Origin: Thiobacillus sp. 63-78
GTDB taxonomy: Bacteria; Pseudomonadota; Gammaproteobacteria; Burkholderiales; Thiobacillaceae
Reading direction: 5' to 3'
Length of the DNA: 64,000 nt
NCBI GenBank assembly: GCA_001899765.1
Contig: MKWM01000016.1
Span: 1 to 64,000 of the forward strand
Position numbers and translations under genes: made by a program. Position 1 is the first letter of the stretch; the number at the start of each line of letters is the position of its first letter. Positions 18,129-27,913 of this stretch are shown here, in pieces. Below the pieces are notes generated by a model, which was not told where the DNA came from, searched no databases, and worked only from the letters and a program-made list of their open reading frames with translations.

Positions 18129-19208
18129 TCAAATCAAAACCTTGCCATTGCGCACGAACGGATATTTCACCACTTTCGCGCGCAGCTTCTTGTCGCGAAT
18201 CTCGACTTCAACTTCCTCGCCCGGGGCGATGCCGAGCGGGATGCGGGCGAGCGCGATGGATTGCTGCATCGTAGGCGAAAAAGTGCCGGAAGTGATTTCA
18301 CCGGCGCCGTGCTTCGTCAGCACTGTCTGGTGGCTGCGCAGGACCCCCTTGTCGAGCAGCACGAGGCCGGCGAGCTGCCTGGTCACTTCGCTCTTTTCCA
18401 GCGCGGCGCGGCCGACGAAGTCGCGTTCGGTTTTTAGATCCACGGTCCACGCCAGACCGGACTCCAGTGGCGAGGTGGTTTCGTCCATGTCCTGGCCATA
18501 CAGGTTCATCCCGGCTTCCAGCCGCAGCGTGTCGCGCGCGCCCAGCCCGATCGGCTTGCCGCCGGCTTCCATCAGCGCCTTCCAGAAAAAGGGTGCGGAT
18601 TTCGCCAGCACCGTCGCCTCGAAGCCGTCCTCGCCGGTGTAGCCGGTGCGGGCGATGAACATTTCACCCATGGCGGCGGCGTTGAAGGGCTTGAGGCTGG
18701 CGGTCAGGCTGTCGACGCCGGGCAGCGCTTCGTTCAGCACCCGGGTGGCGTCCGGCCCCTGGATCGCGATCATCGCCAGATCGCGGCGCGGGGTGAGCGT
18801 GAGGCCCATGCCCCAGTCGGCGTTGCATGTTTCCATCCACGCGAGATCCTTGTCCGCGGTGCCGGCGTTGACCACCAGGCGGAACCAGCTCTCGTCCATG
18901 AAATAGAGGATGAGGTCGTCGATGACGCCGCCGGCCTCGTTCAGCATGCACGAATACAGCGCCTTGCCGCAGACCTGCAGCTTGTCGACGTTGTTCGCCA
19001 CCAGCCGGCGCAGGAAGGGACGCACGTTGGCGCCCCTGAGGTCGAGCGACAGCATGTGGGAGACGTCGAACAGGCCGCAGCCGGAACGCACGGTGTGGTG
19101 CTCCCCGATCTGCGAGCCGTAGTGGAGTGGCATGTCCCAGCCGCCGAAATCGACCATCTTGGCGCCGAGCTCGCGGTGGAGGGCATTGAGTGGAGTGTGT
19201 CTGAGCAT
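18129..19208 (-). CDS. gcvT: Glycine cleavage system aminomethyltransferase (T protein)
   Basis: 359 residues. It moves the methylene group from aminomethyl-GcvH to tetrahydrofolate, releasing ammonia. [30 protein letters not shown] is represented by its key parts [15 protein letters not shown] and [23 protein letters not shown] is the family motif near the middle. It is the first gene after the tandem glycine riboswitch and terminator, with GGTGG eight bases before the ATG. Confidence 0.96.
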   Translation of the reverse strand: MLRHTPLNALHRELGAKMVDFGGWDMPLHYGSQIGEHHTVRSGCGLFDVSHMLSLDLRGANVRPFLRRLVANNVDKLQVCGKALYSCMLNEAGGVIDDLILYFMDESWFRLVVNAGTADKDLAWMETCNADWGMGLTLTPRRDLAMIAIQGPDATRVLNEALPGVDSLTASLKPFNAAAMGEMFIARTGYTGEDGFEATVLAKSAPFFWKALMEAGGKPIGLGARDTLRLEAGMNLYGQDMDETTSPLESGLAWTVDLKTERDFVGRAALEKSEVTRQLAGLVLLDKGVLRSHQTVLTKHGAGEITSGTFSPTMQQSIALARIPLGIAPGEEVEVEIRDKKLRAKVVKYPFVRNGKVLI

Positions 19209-19220
19209 GGAGCCACCAAA

Positions 19221-19254
19221 AATAAAAAAGGGTGAAGCGGGATGCGCTCCACCC
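19221..19254 (-). terminator. Riboswitch-coupled intrinsic terminator before gcvT
   Basis: On the minus strand GGGTGGAGCG pairs with CGCTTCACCC (one G-U pair; plus-strand 19245-19254 and 19230-19239), with a 5-base loop followed by TTTTTTATT. The 5' half of the stem overlaps the 3' end of the second aptamer, so aptamer folding and terminator folding should exclude each other. Confidence 0.75.
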
Positions 19255-19462
19255 CTCTGTCCTTGGTACCTGAGAGATTACGGCGCCGATCCGGTCGGCG
19301 AGCCGCTGCCCCTTCGGTGGCAGTTGCGCTGGCCTGGGACGTCAGCGACTGCGCTCTCCAGAGTGTTCCGGTTGTTGCGGTCCTGGTGCCTGAGCGATTC
19401 CGGGTGGGTTACGCCTTCGGCGGCACGAGGTTCGTGCGCTCTCCCGCAACGGGAGAGCGCAC
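19240..19462 (-). ncRNA. Tandem glycine riboswitch (gcvT leader)
   Basis: Two aptamers read on the minus strand. The first has CCGCCGAAGGCG, GAATCGCTCAGGCACCAGGA and CACTCTGGAGAG. The second has CACCGAAGGGGC, GTAATCTCTCAGGTACCAAGGA and the 3' stem. These are the conserved CGAAGG and CTCAGG elements of the glycine riboswitch. A -10-like TATAGT (complement of 19461-19466) places transcription start near 19455. Because the 3' end overlaps a terminator stem, glycine binding probably relieves termination and turns on gcvT-gcvH-gcvPA and the genes downstream. The 5' edge is a 13-bp hairpin (19434-19462) that could compete with the first P1 stem. Confidence 0.92.
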
Positions 19463-19512
19463 TATACCGAAGATGCGCTGAGCCGGCTAGCCCGGTTTGC
19501 GTCGCGCTCCAA

Positions 19513-20538
19513 TCAATACGTCAGCTGCAGATTGAATCCCATCGGCGTGAGTTTGCGAATGCTCAGCGGAAGGCTCAGCGGCTGTTCGCTGTGCGCGGGG
19601 ATGCCGGCAGCGATGCGCGGGGCGTCGCCGAGGTATTCGCTCGGCGCGAAGCTGCGCCGTGCCAGCGAACGATTGTGCTGGTCGGTCAGCGTCAGCACGA
19701 GAACCGGCCAGGCCTGGGCGTGGTCGGCACGATTGCCCAGGGTCAATGTAAGCCTCATACGGTCGCTGCCTTCGGTTTGCAGATCGGAGCCGATGATCTG
19801 CAAGTGCGCAAGGTTCTTCGACAGGGAGAGCGAGCAGCCGAGCGCGTCGCAGGCCCGTTCAATGACGGGACGCGCCTGTGGTATCTGGCTGGCCAGGGTG
19901 TCGCGCAGGAAATAGGCGGTTTGCGCCAGCAGCACGATGAGCAGCAGCAGGCTGGCCAGGCCCCACACCCAGGCGCTGATGCGGCGGGAAGCGTATGCCC
20001 TGCGCGGCGTGCCGGGCAGGGGCGAAGCATATTCGATGCGTGCCGCGGGAGGGGCCGCGGCTGTTACGGGGGGTGGCCGGTGCATGGACGCAACGGGCTC
20101 GGACGCGTGGCTGGAAGCGGTACGAACCTGCGGCAGCGGGCCGGGATCGTCCGGGCAGGGGATATCCGGGTCGATCAGGATGATCGAATCGAGATCGGGC
20201 GATGCCTCACGATGAACGATGCCGCGTGGCGTGCCGGCAACGGAGAGATCGGTTTCTCCGGGTGGCAGGACGGGCGGAATGGTTTCGTCCGCCACGTCCG
20301 GCCCCGCGGCAGGTTGGGTTTCCTGTTCGGCGGGCCGGGCTTCAGGCGGCGGCGCGGATTCAACCCGACCGGGCTCAGGGGCAGGCAGGGGAGAACCGTC
20401 TTCCCCGAGCAGGCTCGGGCGTGCATCGAAAGCCGCTCCGCACACGCTGCATTGCACCCATCCCTGTGCAGCATCGAGCTGGTCCGTGCCAAGACGGAAC
20501 ACACTCAGGCAATGCGGGCAGGTCGTCCGGAAATTCAC
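19513..20538 (-). CDS. Zinc-ribbon (MJ0042-type) and DUF3426 membrane protein
   Basis: 341 residues from a GTG at 20538. The N terminus has a zinc ribbon of two CxxC pairs (CPHCLSVF and CSVCGAAFDA), then a long Pro/Glu-rich linker, one membrane helix (about residues 190-213, WVWGLASLLLLIVLLAQT) and a C-terminal DUF3426 domain. Function is unknown, although this gene commonly follows prmA in betaproteobacteria. The GTG overlaps the prmA stop (GTGA), which favours it over the ATG at 20565. Confidence 0.83.
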   Translation of the reverse strand: MNFRTTCPHCLSVFRLGTDQLDAAQGWVQCSVCGAAFDARPSLLGEDGSPLPAPEPGRVESAPPPEARPAEQETQPAAGPDVADETIPPVLPPGETDLSVAGTPRGIVHREASPDLDSIILIDPDIPCPDDPGPLPQVRTASSHASEPVASMHRPPPVTAAAPPAARIEYASPLPGTPRRAYASRRISAWVWGLASLLLLIVLLAQTAYFLRDTLASQIPQARPVIERACDALGCSLSLSKNLAHLQIIGSDLQTEGSDRMRLTLTLGNRADHAQAWPVLVLTLTDQHNRSLARRSFAPSEYLGDAPRIAAGIPAHSEQPLSLPLSIRKLTPMGFNLQLTY

Positions 20539-21425
20539 CGCTTGACGCCGGCCAGACGCACCCATCCCTCATCGACCGCGGGAGGGGCGAAAGTGAACCA
20601 GTCGCTGTAAACCACCATCACTTCATCAGCCTGTTCGGCAAGGATGCCGGACATTACCAGCTGGCCGCCGCTGCGCACCCGGCCGGCCAGCAGGGGGGCC
20701 ATTCCCTTGAGCGGGTTGGTGAGAATGTTGGCGACGACAATGTCGTACTGGCCGGCCGCGAGTTCCCCGGGCAGGCAGAAGTGGGCAGCCACTCCGTTCA
20801 ATGCGGCGTTGTCGCGCGATGCCGTGACGGCCTGGGCATCGATGTCGACCCCGTCGACGCCGGTTGCATCCAGCCTGGCTGCGGCGATCGCGAGGATGCC
20901 GGAGCCGCAGCCATAGTCCAGAAGCGTCTCCCCGCCGGTGAGATGCGCATCCAGCCAACGCAGACAAAGGCGTGTGGTGGGATGGCTGCCGGTGCCGAAC
21001 GCCAGGCCCGGATCGAGCTTGAGGTTGATCGCGCGACTGTCGGGGGCGTCGTGCCAGGTCGGCACGATCCACAGGCGCGGTGAAATCGGAATGGGGTCGA
21101 ACTGTGATTGGGTGAGGCGCACCCAGTCCTGCTCGGCCACGGTTTCGACCGAGTAGTCGGCGGGAACCGGGACGCCCGCCTGCTTTGCCGCGGCAGCCAG
21201 TATTCCCGCCACGTCGGCGTGTTCGTCGAGCAGTACCGTCGCGATGCTGTGCGGCCACAACTCGGCGCTCGGATGATCCGGCTCTCCGAACAGCGGCGTT
21301 TCATCGAGCGTGCCGGCGTCGGCGTCTTCCAGCGCCACCGACAGCGCACCGGTTTCCATCAGCGCGTCGGACAGCGGTTCGGCCTGCTTGGAGTCGACGA
21401 GAATGCGGACGGATTGCCAGGACAT
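20535..21425 (-). CDS. prmA: Ribosomal protein L11 methyltransferase
   Basis: 296 residues. SAM-dependent enzyme that trimethylates ribosomal protein L11. The N-terminal domain (SWQSVRILVDSKQAEPLSDA) binds substrate and the C-terminal Rossmann domain holds LLDYGCGSGILAIAA (motif I) and VVANILTNPL. The length matches E. coli PrmA (293). It is the fourth gene of the aroQ-accB-accC-prmA operon and is separated from accC by repeat copy D. Confidence 0.96.
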   Translation of the reverse strand: MSWQSVRILVDSKQAEPLSDALMETGALSVALEDADAGTLDETPLFGEPDHPSAELWPHSIATVLLDEHADVAGILAAAAKQAGVPVPADYSVETVAEQDWVRLTQSQFDPIPISPRLWIVPTWHDAPDSRAINLKLDPGLAFGTGSHPTTRLCLRWLDAHLTGGETLLDYGCGSGILAIAAARLDATGVDGVDIDAQAVTASRDNAALNGVAAHFCLPGELAAGQYDIVVANILTNPLKGMAPLLAGRVRSGGQLVMSGILAEQADEVMVVYSDWFTFAPPAVDEGWVRLAGVKR

Positions 21426-21426
21426 T

Positions 21427-21549
21427 TCAGGGATCAGGAGTCGGGATTCAGGGGACAGGGGGCTTTGTGCGGCTGCGCCGCGCTGGATTGCGAAAAGGTA
21501 TGGCGCGTCACGGTTTTACTCTGACCCCCGATCCCTGAATCCTGACCCC
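21427..21549. repeat. Intra-operonic palindromic repeat, copy D (prmA-accC)
   Basis: Left arm with TTCAGGGATCAGGAGTCGGG, core GTGCGGCTGCGCCGCGC as in copy C, and right arm CCCGATCCCTGAATCCTGAC. The arms are further apart than in copies B and C because extra sequence follows the core. Confidence 0.85.
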
Positions 21550-22899
21550 TCACGCTTTTTCTTCTGCCAGTTTGTGTTCCAGATAATGAATACTGGTGCC
21601 GCCGGCGATGAAGGCCGCGTCGTTCATCAGCTCCTGATGCAGCGGGATGTTGCAGTAGATTCCCTCGACCACCATTTCCATCAGCGCGCCGCGCATGCGG
21701 GCGATGGCCTGGTCGCGGGTATCGCCATAGGCGATCAGCTTGCCGATCATCGAATCGTAGTGCGGCGGCACGTAATAGCCGTGATAGACGTGCGAATCGA
21801 CGCGGATGCCGGGGCCGCCGGGCGCATGGTAGTTGGTGAGCTTGCCGGGGCTGGGAACGAAGGTGGTCGGGTGCTCGGCGTTGATGCGGCATTCGACGGC
21901 ATGGCCCTTGAAGCGGATGTCCTTCTGCTTCCACGGCAGTTTTTCACCGGCGGCGACGCGGATCTGCGTCTGCACAATGTCGATGCCGGTGATGAGCTCG
22001 GTCACCGGGTGCTCGACCTGCACCCGGGTGTTCATTTCGATGAAGTAGAACTCGCCGTTCTCATAGAGGAACTCGAAAGTGCCGGCGCCGCGATAGCCGA
22101 TCTTGCGGCAGGCTTCGGCGCAGCGTTCGCCGATTTTGTCCCTGAGCTTGGGGTCGAGCCCGGGCGCGGGGGCTTCTTCCAGCACCTTCTGGTGGCGGCG
22201 CTGCATCGAGCAGTCGCGCTCGCCCAGATGGACCGCGTTGCCGTGCTCGTCGGCCAGGATCTGGATTTCGATATGGCGCGGCGTCTGCAGGTATTTTTCC
22301 ATGTAAACCATGGGGTTGCCGAAGGCCGCGCCGGCCTCGGTGCGGGTCATGGTCACGGCATTCAGCAGCGCGGCCTCGGTATGCACCACGCGCATACCGC
22401 GCCCGCCGCCGCCGCCGGCCGCCTTGATGATTACCGGATAGCCGATGCGGGCGGCGGTCTTGATGATCTCGTCGGGATCGTCCGGCAGGGCGCCTTCGGA
22501 GCCGGGCACGCACGGCACCTTGGCTTCGAGCATCGCCTGCTTGGCAGTCACCTTGTCGCCCATCAGGCGGATGTTGTCGGGGCGCGGGCCGATGAAGGTG
22601 AAGCCGGAAGACTCCACGCGTTCGGCGAAATTGGCGTTTTCCGACAGGAAGCCGTAGCCGGGATGGATGGCGGCGGCGTCGGTGACTTCGGCGGCGGCGA
22701 TGATCGAGGGCACGTGCAGGTAGCTCTGCGCCGACGGTGCCGGGCCGATGCACACCGATTCGTCGGCCAGCTTCACATACTTGGCGTCACGGTCGGCCTC
22801 GGAATACACGACGACCGTCTTGATGCCCATTTCGCGGCAGGCGCGCTGGATGCGCAACGCAATTTCTCCGCGGTTGGCGATGAGGATTTTTTCGAACAT
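21550..22899 (-). CDS. accC: Biotin carboxylase subunit of acetyl-CoA carboxylase
   Basis: 449 residues. ATP-dependent carboxylation of the biotin on AccB, the first step of fatty acid synthesis. [16 protein letters not shown] at the N terminus, the ATP-grasp glycine-rich loop [12 protein letters not shown], and [16 protein letters not shown] are all intact. The length equals E. coli AccC. It follows accB, separated only by repeat copy E. Confidence 0.97.
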   Translation of the reverse strand: MFEKILIANRGEIALRIQRACREMGIKTVVVYSEADRDAKYVKLADESVCIGPAPSAQSYLHVPSIIAAAEVTDAAAIHPGYGFLSENANFAERVESSGFTFIGPRPDNIRLMGDKVTAKQAMLEAKVPCVPGSEGALPDDPDEIIKTAARIGYPVIIKAAGGGGGRGMRVVHTEAALLNAVTMTRTEAGAAFGNPMVYMEKYLQTPRHIEIQILADEHGNAVHLGERDCSMQRRHQKVLEEAPAPGLDPKLRDKIGERCAEACRKIGYRGAGTFEFLYENGEFYFIEMNTRVQVEHPVTELITGIDIVQTQIRVAAGEKLPWKQKDIRFKGHAVECRINAEHPTTFVPSPGKLTNYHAPGGPGIRVDSHVYHGYYVPPHYDSMIGKLIAYGDTRDQAIARMRGALMEMVVEGIYCNIPLHQELMNDAAFIAGGTSIHYLEHKLAEEKA

Positions 22900-22904
22900 G
22901 GTTT

Positions 22905-23015
22905 AGGGGCTAGGGGTCAGGATTCAGGGATCAGGGAAAGTGCTGCGCGCCTTGGTTCAAATGGCGCGGCAAAGCTGCTCATTCCCTGAATCCTGACCCC
23001 TGATCCCTGAATCCT
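22905..23015. repeat. Intra-operonic palindromic repeat, copy E (accC-accB)
   Basis: Left arm GGGGTCAGGATTCAGGGATC and right arm CCCTGAATCCTGACCCCTGA. The core (GTGCTGCGCG...CGCGGCAAAGC) is more diverged than in copies B-D. Confidence 0.85.
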
Positions 23016-23018
23016 TTC

Positions 23019-23471
23019 TCAAGCAATCACAAACAGCGGCTCGCCGTATTCCACCGGCTGGCCGTTCTCGACCAGGATGGCCTTGATGACGCCGCCCTGA
23101 TCCGCTTCGATTTCGTTCAAGAGCTTCATCGCCTCGATGATGCACAGCGTGTCGCCGGCGTTCACGGTCTGGCCGACCTCGGAAAAATTCTTGGAACCGG
23201 GTGCAGGGGCGCGGTAGAAGGTGCCGACCATGGGCGAACGCACGACATGTCCTTCGTGAACGGTCTCTTCCATAGGGGCGGCCGCCGCGACCGGGATTGC
23301 CGCGGCCGGCGCTGCCATCTGCAGCATTTGCGGCGCGTGCGCCATCATCATCGGTGCGCCGGCAGGCGTTTTGGCAATGCGGACTTTTTCTTCGCCTTCG
23401 GTGATTTCCAGTTCGGCGATACCCGACGCTTCGACCAGGTCAATAAGCTTTTTCAGTTTTCTGAGATCCAT
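23019..23471 (-). CDS. accB: Biotin carboxyl carrier protein of acetyl-CoA carboxylase
   Basis: 150 residues from the ATG at 23471. The biotinylated lysine is K116 in [15 protein letters not shown]. An Ala/Pro-rich linker (residues about 50-68) separates the N-terminal helix from the biotinyl domain, as usual. The gene overlaps the 3' end of aroQ by 32 bases. A longer frame to 23735 reads through aroQ and is not the real start. Confidence 0.97.
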   Translation of the reverse strand: MDLRKLKKLIDLVEASGIAELEITEGEEKVRIAKTPAGAPMMMAHAPQMLQMAAPAAAIPVAAAAPMEETVHEGHVVRSPMVGTFYRAPAPGSKNFSEVGQTVNAGDTLCIIEAMKLLNEIEADQGGVIKAILVENGQPVEYGEPLFVIA

Positions 23472-23970
23472 GGGGGGTCCTGTTTTGGAGGTGACGCAGC
23501 GCGTATTCCAGCGCCAGTTCGTAGCCATGCGCACCCAGGCCGGACACCACGCCCACGGCGAGGTCGGAGAAATACGAGTGATGGCGGAAGGCTTCGCGTG
23601 CGTGAATATTGGAAAGGTGAACTTCGACAAACGGAATGGCGGTCGCCGCCAGGGCGTCGCGCAGGGCAACGCTGGTGTGGGTGTAGGCCGCCGGGTTGAT
23701 GACGATGAAATCCACCTGATCGCGCGCGGCTTCATGCAATTTGTCGATCAGCACGCCTTCATGATTGTGCTGGAAGGTTTCGACATGCGCCCCGGCGGTT
23801 TCTCCCAGACCAACCAGCATGCGGTCGATATCGTCGAGCGTGGCGATCCCGTAGTGTTCGGGTTCGCGGCTGCCCAGCAAATTGAGATTGGGGCCGTGCA
23901 ATACCAGAACATGCGGCCGCAGGCTGGGACCCGACTGGGTCGACGCACGGCGGGTTCGTTTTGTCGTCAT
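23440..23970 (-). CDS. aroQ: 3-Dehydroquinate dehydratase, type II
   Basis: 176 residues from the ATG at 23970. It dehydrates 3-dehydroquinate in the shikimate pathway. Motifs: [19 protein letters not shown] (the active-site Tyr is in the final part), [14 protein letters not shown] and [18 protein letters not shown] basic N-terminal tail of about 18 residues precedes the core and is slightly long. It opens the operon with accB (32-base overlap), accC, prmA and the DUF3426 gene. Confidence 0.96.
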   Translation of the reverse strand: MTTKRTRRASTQSGPSLRPHVLVLHGPNLNLLGSREPEHYGIATLDDIDRMLVGLGETAGAHVETFQHNHEGVLIDKLHEAARDQVDFIVINPAAYTHTSVALRDALAATAIPFVEVHLSNIHAREAFRHHSYFSDLAVGVVSGLGAHGYELALEYALRHLQNRTPHGSQKTEKAY

Positions 23971-24028
23971 GGCGGCGATTTTGCCGTGAATGAGGGTGAA
24001 TTGTCCAGATATTGACGCTAAATCGCGA

Positions 24029-24556
24029 CTAGACGCCGATCTCAAGCAGGGTTTTCTCGAGCGTCGCGCGCGGCAGCCGGCCCAGATGCCGCAGCGCGAC
24101 GCGGCCGTCGCGATCGAGCACCACCGTGTACGGGAGCGCCCCGCTTGAGTTGCCGAGTCGCCGCGACAGATGATGGGCGGCGCCCTCGCCGATCAGAATC
24201 GGATAATTGACCGGCAGTCGCTGCAGAAATTGCGTGACATTGGCCGTATTGTCGATGGCGATGCCGACAAACTCCACGTTTCTGGGCCGGTATTGCGCGC
24301 GCAGGGCAATAAAATCCGGTATTTCTTCGCGGCATGGCGCACACCAGCTGGCCCAGAAATTCAGGACGACGATCTGCCCGCGCCACTGCGACAGGGCCTG
24401 TTCACGTCCATTCGTATCCGGAAAATCAAGCTGCCACAGCTCCGTTACAGCGGACGTAGCGGGCATGCGCGGCGCATAGCGCGCCTGCGCGATCCAGGCG
24501 CCTGCCGCCAGCGCGGCGAGGGCCAAAGGCACACCATACAACAGCTTTTTCTGCAT
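24029..24556 (-). CDS. TlpA/ResA-like thioredoxin-fold protein
   Basis: 175 residues from the ATG at 24556. A single N-terminal membrane helix anchors a periplasmic thioredoxin domain with WCAPC at 71-75. It follows ccsB and resB on the same strand, so it probably keeps apocytochrome CXXCH thiols reduced for System II heme attachment (a ResA/CcsX role). The upstream gap of about 97 bases to ccsB holds a GC-rich hairpin without a T-run. Confidence 0.87.
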   Translation of the reverse strand: MQKKLLYGVPLALAALAAGAWIAQARYAPRMPATSAVTELWQLDFPDTNGREQALSQWRGQIVVLNFWASWCAPCREEIPDFIALRAQYRPRNVEFVGIAIDNTANVTQFLQRLPVNYPILIGEGAAHHLSRRLGNSSGALPYTVVLDRDGRVALRHLGRLPRATLEKTLLEIGV

Positions 24557-24653
24557 GGACGCGGAGACGATCAGCCGGCCCGCCACGACAGGGCGGCGGA
24601 GGCGGGCCGGTGGCCCGCTTCGCCGGGAACGGGTTCAAGCATCGGCCGGCCGC

Positions 24654-25796
24654 TTACAGCGTGCCGTAAGAATGCAGGCCCGACAGGAACATGTTCACCC
24701 CAAGGAAGGCAAACGTCGTCACGATCAGGCCGCCCAGCGCCCACCACGCGAGCATCGGGCCGCGCAATCCCTTGACCAGGCGGATATGCAGCCAGGCGGC
24801 GTAATTGAGCCACACGATCAGCGCCCAGGTCTCTTTCGGATCCCACGACCAGTAGCCGCCCCAGGCTTCGGCCGCCCACATGGCGCCGAGAATGGTGGCG
24901 ATGGTGAAGAAGGCAAAGCCGATCGCGATGGACTTGTACATGACGTCGTCGATCACTTCCAGCTTGGGCAGGCGGCTGGCGAGGATGCCGCGCTGCGCCA
25001 GCAGATAGGCGGCGCCCAGCATGGCGGAAATCGAGAACGAGCCATAGCCGATGAAGTTGGCCGGGACATGCAGCTTCATCCACCAGGATTTGAGCGCCGG
25101 CACCAGCGGCTGGATTTCGTGCGCGCCCCGGTCCAGGGCATACCACAGGATGAAACCCACGGCGGCCGAGATCACCAGCAGCACGAAGGCGCCCATCTGC
25201 CGCGTCTGGTAACGCGCTTCGTAATACAGATACAGCATCGCGGTGATGAGGCAGAACAGCACGAACACTTCGTACAGGTTGGACACCGGGATATGGCCGA
25301 CGTCGGCGCCGATCAGATAGGACTCGTACCAGCGCACCATCAGGCCGATGAAACCGAGTGTGACGGCAGACCACGTCATCGCGGTGGCGGTTTTCATGGT
25401 GAATTCCGAGCGCGTCAGCAAGCCTGCCCAATACGTCACGGTGGCAAGCCCGAACAGGGCGCACATCCACATGATGGCGGCCTGGCTGGAAATCAGGTAC
25501 TTGAGGAAAAAGGCCTCATCCATGCGCGCCAGGTTGCCCTGGTACTGGCTGATGGCGAACAGGCTAACCGCGCCGACGATGATGAAGAGCGGGCGGAACG
25601 ACTTCCAGAACCAGCCGAACGCCGCCACCGACGGAATGGCCGCCAGCAGGATGCCTTTTTCATACGGATCCATGAATTCGCCGAAACGCGACAGCGCGAA
25701 CAGGCCGCTCGACGCGACAATGACGGCAAACAGCCAGTCGAACCAGGACAGGCGCTTCAGGAGCGGGGTGGGGGGGTGCAGCAGGGCGAGTTCCAT
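24654..25796 (-). CDS. ccsB: System II cytochrome c synthetase subunit CcsB (CcsA-type)
   Basis: 380 residues from the ATG at 25796. Polytopic membrane protein with the heme-handling WWD-like segment (WGGYWSWDPKETWALIVWL), diagnostic of the CcsA/CcmC superfamily. Together with ResB it exports heme and attaches it to apocytochrome c in the periplasm. It begins 16 bases after resB stops. An upstream extension of the frame to 25949 reads through resB. Confidence 0.93.
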   Translation of the reverse strand: MELALLHPPTPLLKRLSWFDWLFAVIVASSGLFALSRFGEFMDPYEKGILLAAIPSVAAFGWFWKSFRPLFIIVGAVSLFAISQYQGNLARMDEAFFLKYLISSQAAIMWMCALFGLATVTYWAGLLTRSEFTMKTATAMTWSAVTLGFIGLMVRWYESYLIGADVGHIPVSNLYEVFVLFCLITAMLYLYYEARYQTRQMGAFVLLVISAAVGFILWYALDRGAHEIQPLVPALKSWWMKLHVPANFIGYGSFSISAMLGAAYLLAQRGILASRLPKLEVIDDVMYKSIAIGFAFFTIATILGAMWAAEAWGGYWSWDPKETWALIVWLNYAAWLHIRLVKGLRGPMLAWWALGGLIVTTFAFLGVNMFLSGLHSYGTL

Positions 25797-25812
25797 GGTT
25801 GAGGCCTCCGGT

Positions 25813-27825
25813 TTACCTGGCGAGCGTGTCGAGCGCCTGGACGTGCTGTGCAAATTCTTTTTCGAAATCGATCGTGTGCTTGGCCGACGACATGGCCAGC
25901 AGGGCATGGCCGGGTTTGATTCGCAGCCAGACCCGGCGTTCGCGTACAAAGAGCATGAAGAATACGCCGAGTGTCAGCAAAAACGAACCCAGATAGACGA
26001 CATTCTTCCCGGGTGAGCGGGTGAGCTGCAGGCCGCTCGCTTTGACTTCGTCGTAATGCATCAGTTGCAGATAGATCGGCGCGCCGTAGACAAACAGGTC
26101 GCTGAGGCTGTTGAGCGTGTCGCGGACCAGCCAGCCGGTCGCGTCATCGACCTTGGGCGGCGGCAGGCGGGCCTGGCGATTGGCGATTTTAAGCGCTTCA
26201 AACGCGGTCAGTTCCAGGATGCGGAGGTAGGTTCCCGCCGCTTTCTCACGTTCGGCGGCGGGCACTTTATCTTCGATGAACTGGCCCAGGGTCTGGAACC
26301 CCCCTTTGTCGAACAATGCCAGCACCTGTATGGCGCTATTGGTCAGCTTGCCTTCGATGTCCGGGTCCGATGCATTGCTCGGCAGCGCCTGGCGGGCAAA
26401 ATTCGCGGCGATTTCGTGCCGCCATTCCGGATTCAGCAGCGCGCCGCGCAGCCGCATGAACGTCTCGATGTTGCCGTCCGCGTCGAGCGGCATGCGTATG
26501 TAGCGGAAGGCCTCGTTCGGCGCATCGCGTACGCCGGACATCATGTACCAGCGGCCATCGAGTTCCAGCGGCAGCATGTAATTGCTGAATTCATGCGCCT
26601 GTCCGCGCGTATCGCGCAGCTTGTACTGGAAACTGGGCCCGACATTGCGCAGGTGCTTCTTGTCGCTGACCGGGCTGCCGCCGAACACGCTCATCGTGCT
26701 GGCGGTTGTCGCGTCGTCGCCGCCCATGTTCTCGATATTGAAGGGACGGAAATCGGTGAATTCCAGTGTGTAATCGCCGGCCGCGCTGGTCAGCGTGGCA
26801 TTCTGGTGCACGGTGCCTTCGATCGGGAAGGGCGAGGCGGTCGGCGCGAACAGATTCCAGCCGCGCAGGCTCAGGCGCGTGCCGCCATCGGCAAAACTGG
26901 CCTGATAGATGGCGATGCCGTCCTGGATCAGCGGATGGTTGACCGCGATGGTCGCCTCACGGATTTTCTTTCCGGAGCGATCGAATATTTCAAGATCGCT
27001 TTCGAAATTCTTGGGCTGCCCCGTCGTGTAATGCTCGATGCGGAATTGCTTCAATGCCACGGTGAAAGGCAGGTCCTGGACCAGATAGCCGTTGGCCACG
27101 TTCAGGAAGACCACGTCGGCACTGGAGCCTTCCGGGATTTGCACGCTGCCCCGAAACGAGAGATTGGAGGGCGACAATCGTGAAATTTCCGGGACCTGGC
27201 TTTGCGGAATGTCACGCGTTTCGATCTTCTTGTATCCCAGTAGCTGCTGGGCCTTGAATACCAGATTGCCGTCGATCAGGCCGCCGATACAGATCATCAC
27301 GATGGCCGAATGCGCCAGAAAGTAACCGAGGCGGTTCCAGCTGCCGGCCTTGGCGGCCAGCAGTACGCCTTCCTCGCGCGGCAGGATTCTCACTTTGTAA
27401 CCCTGCCCTTCGAGATAGTGCTGGGCACTGGCGGCGAGCGCCGCGGGCGCGTGGGCCGTGGCCGCCTCGTGCTTGTGCTTGAACGCATTCAGCGACTGCT
27501 CGCTGACATTCTCGCGAAAGCTTTTCATTTCGCGTGCGAAATTCGGCGCATTGCGGTAGATGCAGACGCTGGTGGAGACGACCAGGAAAGTCAGTATGAC
27601 CAGGAACCAGGCCGCATGATAGACATCGTACAAGCCGAGTTTTTCATAGGTCTCGAACCAGAACGGGCCGAACTGGATCAGGTAGTTGCTGTAGGGCTCG
27701 GCCTGCTTCAGTACGGTCCCGATGATGGAGGCGACCGCGAGGATGGACAGCAGGCTGATGGCAAAACGCATCGAGCTCAACAGCTCGAACACGGATCTTC
27801 CAAAGGATGGGCGCGTTGAATTCAT
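25813..27825 (-). CDS. resB: System II cytochrome c biogenesis protein ResB
   Basis: 670 residues, the normal length for proteobacterial ResB. Membrane helices near residues 15-40, 65-90 and 160-185 and one near the C terminus flank a large periplasmic domain. GTVLKQAEPYSNYLIQFGPFWF and FLVVSTSVCIYRNAP are typical. It forms the cytochrome c synthetase with the CcsA-type protein encoded directly downstream. A terminator separates it from the cytochrome c4 gene. Confidence 0.93.
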   Translation of the reverse strand: MNSTRPSFGRSVFELLSSMRFAISLLSILAVASIIGTVLKQAEPYSNYLIQFGPFWFETYEKLGLYDVYHAAWFLVILTFLVVSTSVCIYRNAPNFAREMKSFRENVSEQSLNAFKHKHEAATAHAPAALAASAQHYLEGQGYKVRILPREEGVLLAAKAGSWNRLGYFLAHSAIVMICIGGLIDGNLVFKAQQLLGYKKIETRDIPQSQVPEISRLSPSNLSFRGSVQIPEGSSADVVFLNVANGYLVQDLPFTVALKQFRIEHYTTGQPKNFESDLEIFDRSGKKIREATIAVNHPLIQDGIAIYQASFADGGTRLSLRGWNLFAPTASPFPIEGTVHQNATLTSAAGDYTLEFTDFRPFNIENMGGDDATTASTMSVFGGSPVSDKKHLRNVGPSFQYKLRDTRGQAHEFSNYMLPLELDGRWYMMSGVRDAPNEAFRYIRMPLDADGNIETFMRLRGALLNPEWRHEIAANFARQALPSNASDPDIEGKLTNSAIQVLALFDKGGFQTLGQFIEDKVPAAEREKAAGTYLRILELTAFEALKIANRQARLPPPKVDDATGWLVRDTLNSLSDLFVYGAPIYLQLMHYDEVKASGLQLTRSPGKNVVYLGSFLLTLGVFFMLFVRERRVWLRIKPGHALLAMSSAKHTIDFEKEFAQHVQALDTLAR

Positions 27826-27858
27826 GGAGGAAACCGGTCATGCCCTGTGGGGTGCCAG

Positions 27859-27886
27859 AAAAAAAGGGTGACTCGCGTCACCCTTT
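27859..27886 (-). terminator. Intrinsic terminator after cytochrome c4 gene
   Basis: Minus-strand stem AAAGGGTGAC...GTCACCCTTT with loop GCGA, followed by seven T. It lies 28 bases past the cytochrome c4 stop and upstream of resB, so resB probably has its own promoter or relies on read-through. Confidence 0.9.
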
Positions 27887-27913
27887 CATCGACATTGAAG
27901 GCCGTTGTTAAGT

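Noticed and set aside
21310-22989. 559-codon plus-strand frame
   Set aside because: Antisense shadow of accC.
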